Part shown: positions 19,501 through 22,524 of the stretch, piece by piece
Layout of the letters: each line of letters starts with the position of its first letter
How positions within the stretch are numbered: position 1 is the first letter of the stretch
DNA from: Lenisia limosa
Taxonomy: Eukaryota; Breviatea
Reading direction: 5' to 3'
Length of the DNA stretch: 22,524 bases
Assembly: GCA_001655205.1 (NCBI GenBank)
Contig: LPNZ01009180.1
Coordinates: 1 to 22,524, forward strand
The notes under the pieces: model-generated
Told to the model about the DNA's origin: nothing
Seen by the model: only the letters and a program-made list of their open reading frames with translations
Databases searched by the model: none
Program-made: the position numbers and the translations under genes

Positions 19501-19860
19501 GATGTTTTCTGGTACCTTCCCCTTCAAAGACTTATAATACCCAGGTGATCACGACCGTCTCAGGTTCAGAGCACTACAAAACTGCATCTCTTTTCCATGG
19601 AGGTATTATTTTTTATATTCTCTGGAGTTGTCTTTACCACTGTAGCAAACACAGATGTTTATGTGGTGGATTCATTAACCAAGATCTGTAAAACTTCTTT
19701 CACGTTGGGAGTTGTATGAGGGGGTTGCTGATGGTTTTTTCTCTCTCGTTCTGACTGACCTCTGTAGCCACAAGTTGTCTTAGAGAATTTCAAAAAGAGA
19801 CCAATTGTTGAAGCAAGAGTGGGGACAGCGTTTGCCATTGCAATATTTGAAGATAACTAG
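16571..19860 (+). CDS. Secreted RCC1-repeat (beta-propeller) protein
   Basis: Seventeen exons join to about 458 residues: 16571-16694, 16997-17097, 17318-17387, 17449-17595, 17630-17715, 18138-18171, 18306-18391, 18455-18542, 18626-18708, 18798-18876, 18908-18993, 19031-19103, 19179-19220, 19381-19442, 19545-19602, 19646-19710, 19768-19860 (TAG). Residues 1-22 (MRSFLCAFTFYLSLLVIVEG) are a typical signal peptide. Residues 23-98 form a Cys-rich segment with possible N-glycosylation (NAT). Then come RCC1-like blades: CGDNSDGQLGLG, VYGWGRMGSYSN, VYTWGYNNHGQLMDGT, ILCSGASGSGQCDGG, VYSLGSNYDGGMCQL, VFTCGIGGGLGTGLGS and a worn seventh, DVYVVDSLTK. The C-terminal strand GTAFAIAIFEDN would close the ring. 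Classical RCC1 is a nuclear Ran exchange factor. Here the signal peptide and extra Cys point to the secretory pathway, with no retention signal or membrane anchor. Function is unknown. The N-terminal splice 16694/16997 is chosen by phase; an extra exon around 16816-16882 is possible. Its 3' end converges on the CCW gene. Confidence 0.82.
16911..16988 (+). repeat. 26-bp tandem repeat forming an intron's pyrimidine tract
   Basis: Three head-to-tail 26-bp copies, each starting CTTTCAACCTTTCTTGCC, lie at 16911-16936, 16937-16962 and 16963-16988. They run straight into CTTTTCAG, the acceptor at 16996. The tract is thus the polypyrimidine region of the first intron of the RCC1 gene, and each copy could offer a branch-point-like CTTTCAAC. 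Confidence 0.85.
17716..18137 (+). other. Exceptionally long intron (422 nt) of the RCC1 gene
   Basis: Bounded by GTATGA and ATTTAG. Most introns here are under 160 nt. The excess is largely an inserted segment with inverted ends (17850-18081). A short hairpin precedes it, ATATGATA at 17779-17786 against TATATCAT at 17795-17802. Confidence 0.75.
17850..18081. mobile_element. Putative MITE-like element with inverted ends
   Basis: The left end reads GGGCCACAGACGGGGATTTTGA just after AAA at 17848-17850. The reverse complement of the right end, about 18054-18081, reads GGGCCGCAAGACTGAGTGATTTTGA. The two align over about 22-25 nt with three small gaps or mismatched spots. The ~230-bp interior has no credible ORF. 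A short non-coding segment with inverted termini in an intron fits a MITE. I could not identify a target-site duplication with confidence, and no second copy is present in the window. Confidence 0.4.
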
Positions 19861-19994
19861 CTCTTTGTATGTTTTGTTTTGGTTTTCGGTAAATGATAAC
19901 ATAATATTCTATTTCCCCGTCTAATCAAATGCAATTGACTATGATTTAGCAACCAAGATAATTATGACTACACAAGAAGAGTTTGAAAAAGTTA

Positions 19995-20000
19995 AATAAA
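19995..20000 (+). promoter_or_regulatory. Possible RCC1-gene poly(A) signal AATAAA
   Basis: A plus-strand AATAAA lies about 135 nt past the RCC1-gene stop. It sits only 10 nt before the stop codon of the convergent CCW gene, so the two 3' ends probably overlap as antisense UTRs. Confidence 0.4.
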
Positions 20001-20009
20001 AGGCTCGGA

Positions 20010-21491
20010 TTAGAGCAAGAAGAGCATCACGAAAACAACTGAACTGACAGCCAGAAGAGAAGCAGGGTTTTTATCACAGTACCTTTTTGTGTAATACTCA
20101 CCCCCACTCCATAAGCAGTCTAAAAAAATGAGACAAGTAAGCTGCTGTAACCTTTTAACAATCAAAAAAATTGAGTGGGAGAAAAGAAAAGAAAATTCCA
20201 AAGGCTCTTCAAATGCCATTGGGAAGAAATCAGTAACACCCACCATCAGCTGAGTGGAGACAAACGTCAGCATCGAAGCCACTGATGTTGATGGAAGTCC
20301 AACAGCACTCCTCCTTGGAAGTGAATAGCAAACAAAATATATATCCTCTATTGGCTGAACACGACACAAGAGCATTTGATATATCTACTTATCATAATAA
20401 AATAAATCCCACTTTTGTATCTGTTAAAAAATTATCAATAAAACTGTATTGTGTCTCGTAACGTCAGTGCCAAAAAGGAAGGTAGAATAGTAAATGGTCA
20501 AAGACGCCAACATGATGCTAACACCTTGAACTTTCATTTTCCACTTTCAGTTCATTTACAGAGCAAAATACATGATCTTTTTTGAAGAAAAATATTGGCG
20601 TGACTTGTAATGTCACCTCAAACTAAAACCGAACGAAAAAGACAAACTACAATGTACAAAACAGATTTATTATCATACGCATACTACCATGTAGTAAAAT
20701 AAAAAAGTTCTTCCATCCCACATTGTTGTCGCAAGTGTCAATATCAGTAATTTTCTTGCAGCTCTGAAACAATAAAGTTGCTAATAGTCCAAAAAGACTG
20801 AACTAAAAGTACTCTGTATTCACAGCGTTTCAAATTGCCAACATACTTCTATTTTTGAAGCACTGCACGTAGCCCCACGCGGTGGACACGTTGAAGTGTA
20901 GTCCACACTGCCGCAAGAAGTCAATGCTGAGCATGCAGTTCCGTTCCAGCAGCATGATGCCGAATCACATTCAGAACTAAGTGTCATAAAAACCAGAAAA
21001 CACACAAGAGAGATTGAACAGTATGACGTTAATTTTGAGGCACCATATACAATGATACCACTAAGTCTTATATACATATATTGCAAGATTCCACTACTTA
21101 CGAAAGAGTGTAGTTTGCACAAGTCCCGATCAGCAACGTTTGAGCTTCAGTGCAGTCTTTCGCTTGCGCTGTCTGCCACGCTGAGCATCTTGCTCCTCCC
21201 TTATAATAATTCTATGAAGTTACAAATCATATCAGAATTTAAAAGCTAACCATAAAGAGGGCACAGTCGAGACTCATCATACACCCAAGAACTCCACTAA
21301 ACAAATAAGTTTTTGCAATCAACAAACTCAGTGTCTGAATATGCCCAACAACAGCTGCTGTCACTGGAACACGATGTACTATTAGTGTACCCTTCACAGG
21401 TGTACAGTGTATCCGTTTTACAGTCATCTGCAAGTGAATACAAGGGGAGGAGGCCAAGGCACAGTAAGATGACGGCCCCCAAAACATTCAT
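20010..21491 (-). CDS. Secreted Cys-rich CCW-motif protein with GPI-type tail
   Basis: The family is not recognised. Eight exons join in phase to 240 residues: 21491-21324, 21296-21251, 21195-21102, 20976-20847, 20763-20722, 20622-20560, 20313-20244, 20119-20010 (TAA). Residues 1-21 (MNVLGAVILLCLGLLPLYSLA) are a clear signal peptide. The mature part is rich in Cys and Ser/Thr, with three related cores: SSDSSCCW, CDSASCCW and SEECCW. The last is created across an exon junction. Each is followed by a further Cys. N-glycosylation sequons (NST, NYT, NGT, NIS) are present. The C-terminus is ASLLAVSSVVFVMLFLL with no charged tail after the hydrophobic run, which fits a GPI-attachment signal better than a membrane span. 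A surface or cell-coat protein is likely. The 27-nt intron at 21323-21297 is needed, since otherwise the first exon stops after 64 codons. The acceptor at 21196 and the exon 20622-20560, which lacks the Cys pattern, are the weakest parts. Confidence 0.72.
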
Positions 21492-21934
21492 CTTGAAAAA
21501 TATATAGGTCAACAAATAAAGCGGCTTTCCTCCATTAAAATCTAGTTCCTTGCAATATCTCAAAAAGGTTCAAACAAGATAGGCGAGGAAAAGGCCCTTC
21601 CACGAAGAGAGGGAGATTTTTTACAATTACGAAATTAATATGCCCAGCACGGGCTCCATTTATAAGCAATTTTCCTTTTTGTTCAAATTTCTTTTTAGAG
21701 GACAGTTAAAATGTTCTCGTGGCAGTTTTGCCTGATGAATCCTTAATAATAGGTTTGAAGGAATGTGAATCCTCTTTCTTTTAAAAAAAATCTCAACTTC
21801 TGAACCTATTGCTTCTTTCTGAGGCTTCCTCAGGGGTTGTATATTGTTTTTGGAGGGAAATAGCTTGTTTTGCTTTTTCTGTAGCATGACAAGAAAAGCG
21901 CCTTCCAACATCCTTTTTCTGATAGTTTCAGAGC
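21492..21934. other. Divergent intergenic region
   Basis: These 443 bp separate the CCW gene (-) from the small plus-strand gene at 21935. The region is AT-rich and probably holds both promoters. An open minus-strand frame of 94 codons at 21660-21944 has no recognisable features and overlaps the start of the plus-strand gene, so I do not call it. Confidence 0.5.
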
Positions 21935-22422
21935 ATGTCAGCAAAGAACAGCTACCCCCTTGATGAATTGCCTTCTATGGTTTGAAGATACTTTTTTCTA
22001 TTTTTCCTTGATTTCACTTTACTCTGCTGATGCAGTTTGGGTTCTGCATCGGTTTTATAAAGTGATATATTTCCAGTTTGGAGTTTTCTTACATGTGACC
22101 AAGTGTTCTTGTGCTGATCTCCACCAATCTTACATTTCAGAGGTGCCAAACCCAAAGAAGAAGAGCATCTTAGCGCGAAGTCACTTTTTGAGGTTGCTTT
22201 TTTTTTTTTTTTTTTTTNNNNNNNNNNNNNNNNNNNNNNNNNNNNNNNNNNNNNNNNNNNNNNNNNNNNNNNNNNNNNNNNNNNNNNNNNNNNNNNNNNN
22301 NNNNNNNNNNNNNNNNNNNNNNCATTCTTTTGAGTCGTTCTTCTTCCCGAAACTGTCATCTTTTGACTATTTAGGCATTCACGGCGAAAGTGTACGCAAA
22401 CCCTGGCGAAAGGAAGCCCTGA
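21935..22422 (+). CDS. Small protein gene, interrupted by a gap
   Basis: Product not recognised. ATG at 21935 opens exon 21935-21979 (SAKNSYPLDELPSM). It splices to 22036-22061 (FGFCIGFIK) and then 22141-22192 (GAKPKEEEHLSAKSLFE). These joints are in phase with good acceptors (GATGCAG, CATTTCAG). The short hydrophobic FGFCIGFI followed by basic and acidic residues hints at a small membrane-associated protein. After the N gap an exon begins at 22375. Joined in phase 0 it reads AFTAKVYANPGERKP and stops at 22420-22422, giving about 56 residues. Read in another phase it is also open (IHGESVRKPWRKEALMR) to a good donor GTGAGA at 22431, so the gene may continue past the window. The gap prevents a choice. 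Confidence 0.5.
22218..22322. other. Assembly gap (N) after a poly-T run
   Basis: A run of 105 N directly after a run of about 19 T. It lies in the intron between the exon ending at 22192 and the exon starting at 22375, unless a small exon is hidden within it. Confidence 0.98.
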
Positions 22423-22524
22423 TGAGGTGAGAAGCAAATCCTCTTTGACACAGCAGCTTCAAGTCAAGGATTATCCATCATGCACCACTCTGAAAACACC
22501 AATCAATCACCGTGTTGATTATTA

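Noticed and set aside
21660-21944. Minus-strand frame of 94 codons, Lys-rich
   Set aside because: It has no motif or splice context, and it overlaps the start of the better-supported plus-strand gene. I cannot exclude a small real gene.
21952-22437. Long frames on both strands spanning the N run
   Set aside because: Their length comes from N codons and poly-T. The spliced plus-strand model explains the conserved-looking pieces.
1-22524. CRISPR arrays, bacterial operons, insertion sequences or phage genes
   Set aside because: No direct-repeat and spacer array, Shine-Dalgarno-led gene strings, transposase or integrase was seen. The window is eukaryotic nuclear DNA.

Overview
This is a stretch of nuclear DNA from a compact, intron-rich eukaryote. 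Evidence for this is spliced genes on both strands, a eukaryotic tRNA-Ile(AAU), an RNA polymerase II subunit (RPB4) and a meiotic-type MutL homologue (MLH3). Genes lie almost end to end with 150-490 bp between them. Many introns are only 24-39 nt, with a second class around 50-62 nt. TAA, TAG and TGA all end reading frames, so the code is standard. RPB4 and MLH3 are both divergent, and the exon architecture is not that of a typical animal, plant or yeast. I read it as a protist but cannot name the lineage. All gene models were spliced by eye using reading-frame phase, GT..AG borders and family resemblance, with no transcript support.

Layout from left to right. (1) 3-665 (+): the 3' end of a gene for a repeated Cys-rich protein. 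(2) 864-4384 (-): MLH3. (3) 4876-5930 (-): RPB4. (4) 6178-11550 (+): a 26-exon gene for a charged, low-complexity protein with scattered F-x-P-x-I/L motifs. (5) 11754-15999 (-): a 27-exon gene for an ankyrin-repeat plus coiled-coil protein of 849 residues with a (GGKS)n tract. (6) 16307-16379 (-): tRNA-Ile(AAU), with a decayed 3' tRNA fragment just downstream. (7) 16571-19860 (+): a secreted protein of about 458 residues with RCC1 repeats. (8) 20010-21491 (-): a secreted Cys-rich protein of about 240 residues with CCW motifs and a GPI-type tail. (9) 21935 to beyond about 22422 (+): a small gene interrupted by an assembly gap.

Gene pairs 1/2, 4/5 and 7/8 converge. Pairs 3/4 and 8/9 diverge from short shared upstream regions. 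No operon-like functional system links the neighbours. Two genes are housekeeping (DNA repair and transcription), two probably encode cytoskeletal or scaffold proteins, and three encode Cys-containing proteins that are secreted or likely so. The last group is the least familiar part of the window.

Four runs of N (99-119 nt) interrupt the sequence. Each begins directly after a homopolymer or homopurine run, and each falls wholly or mostly in an intron.
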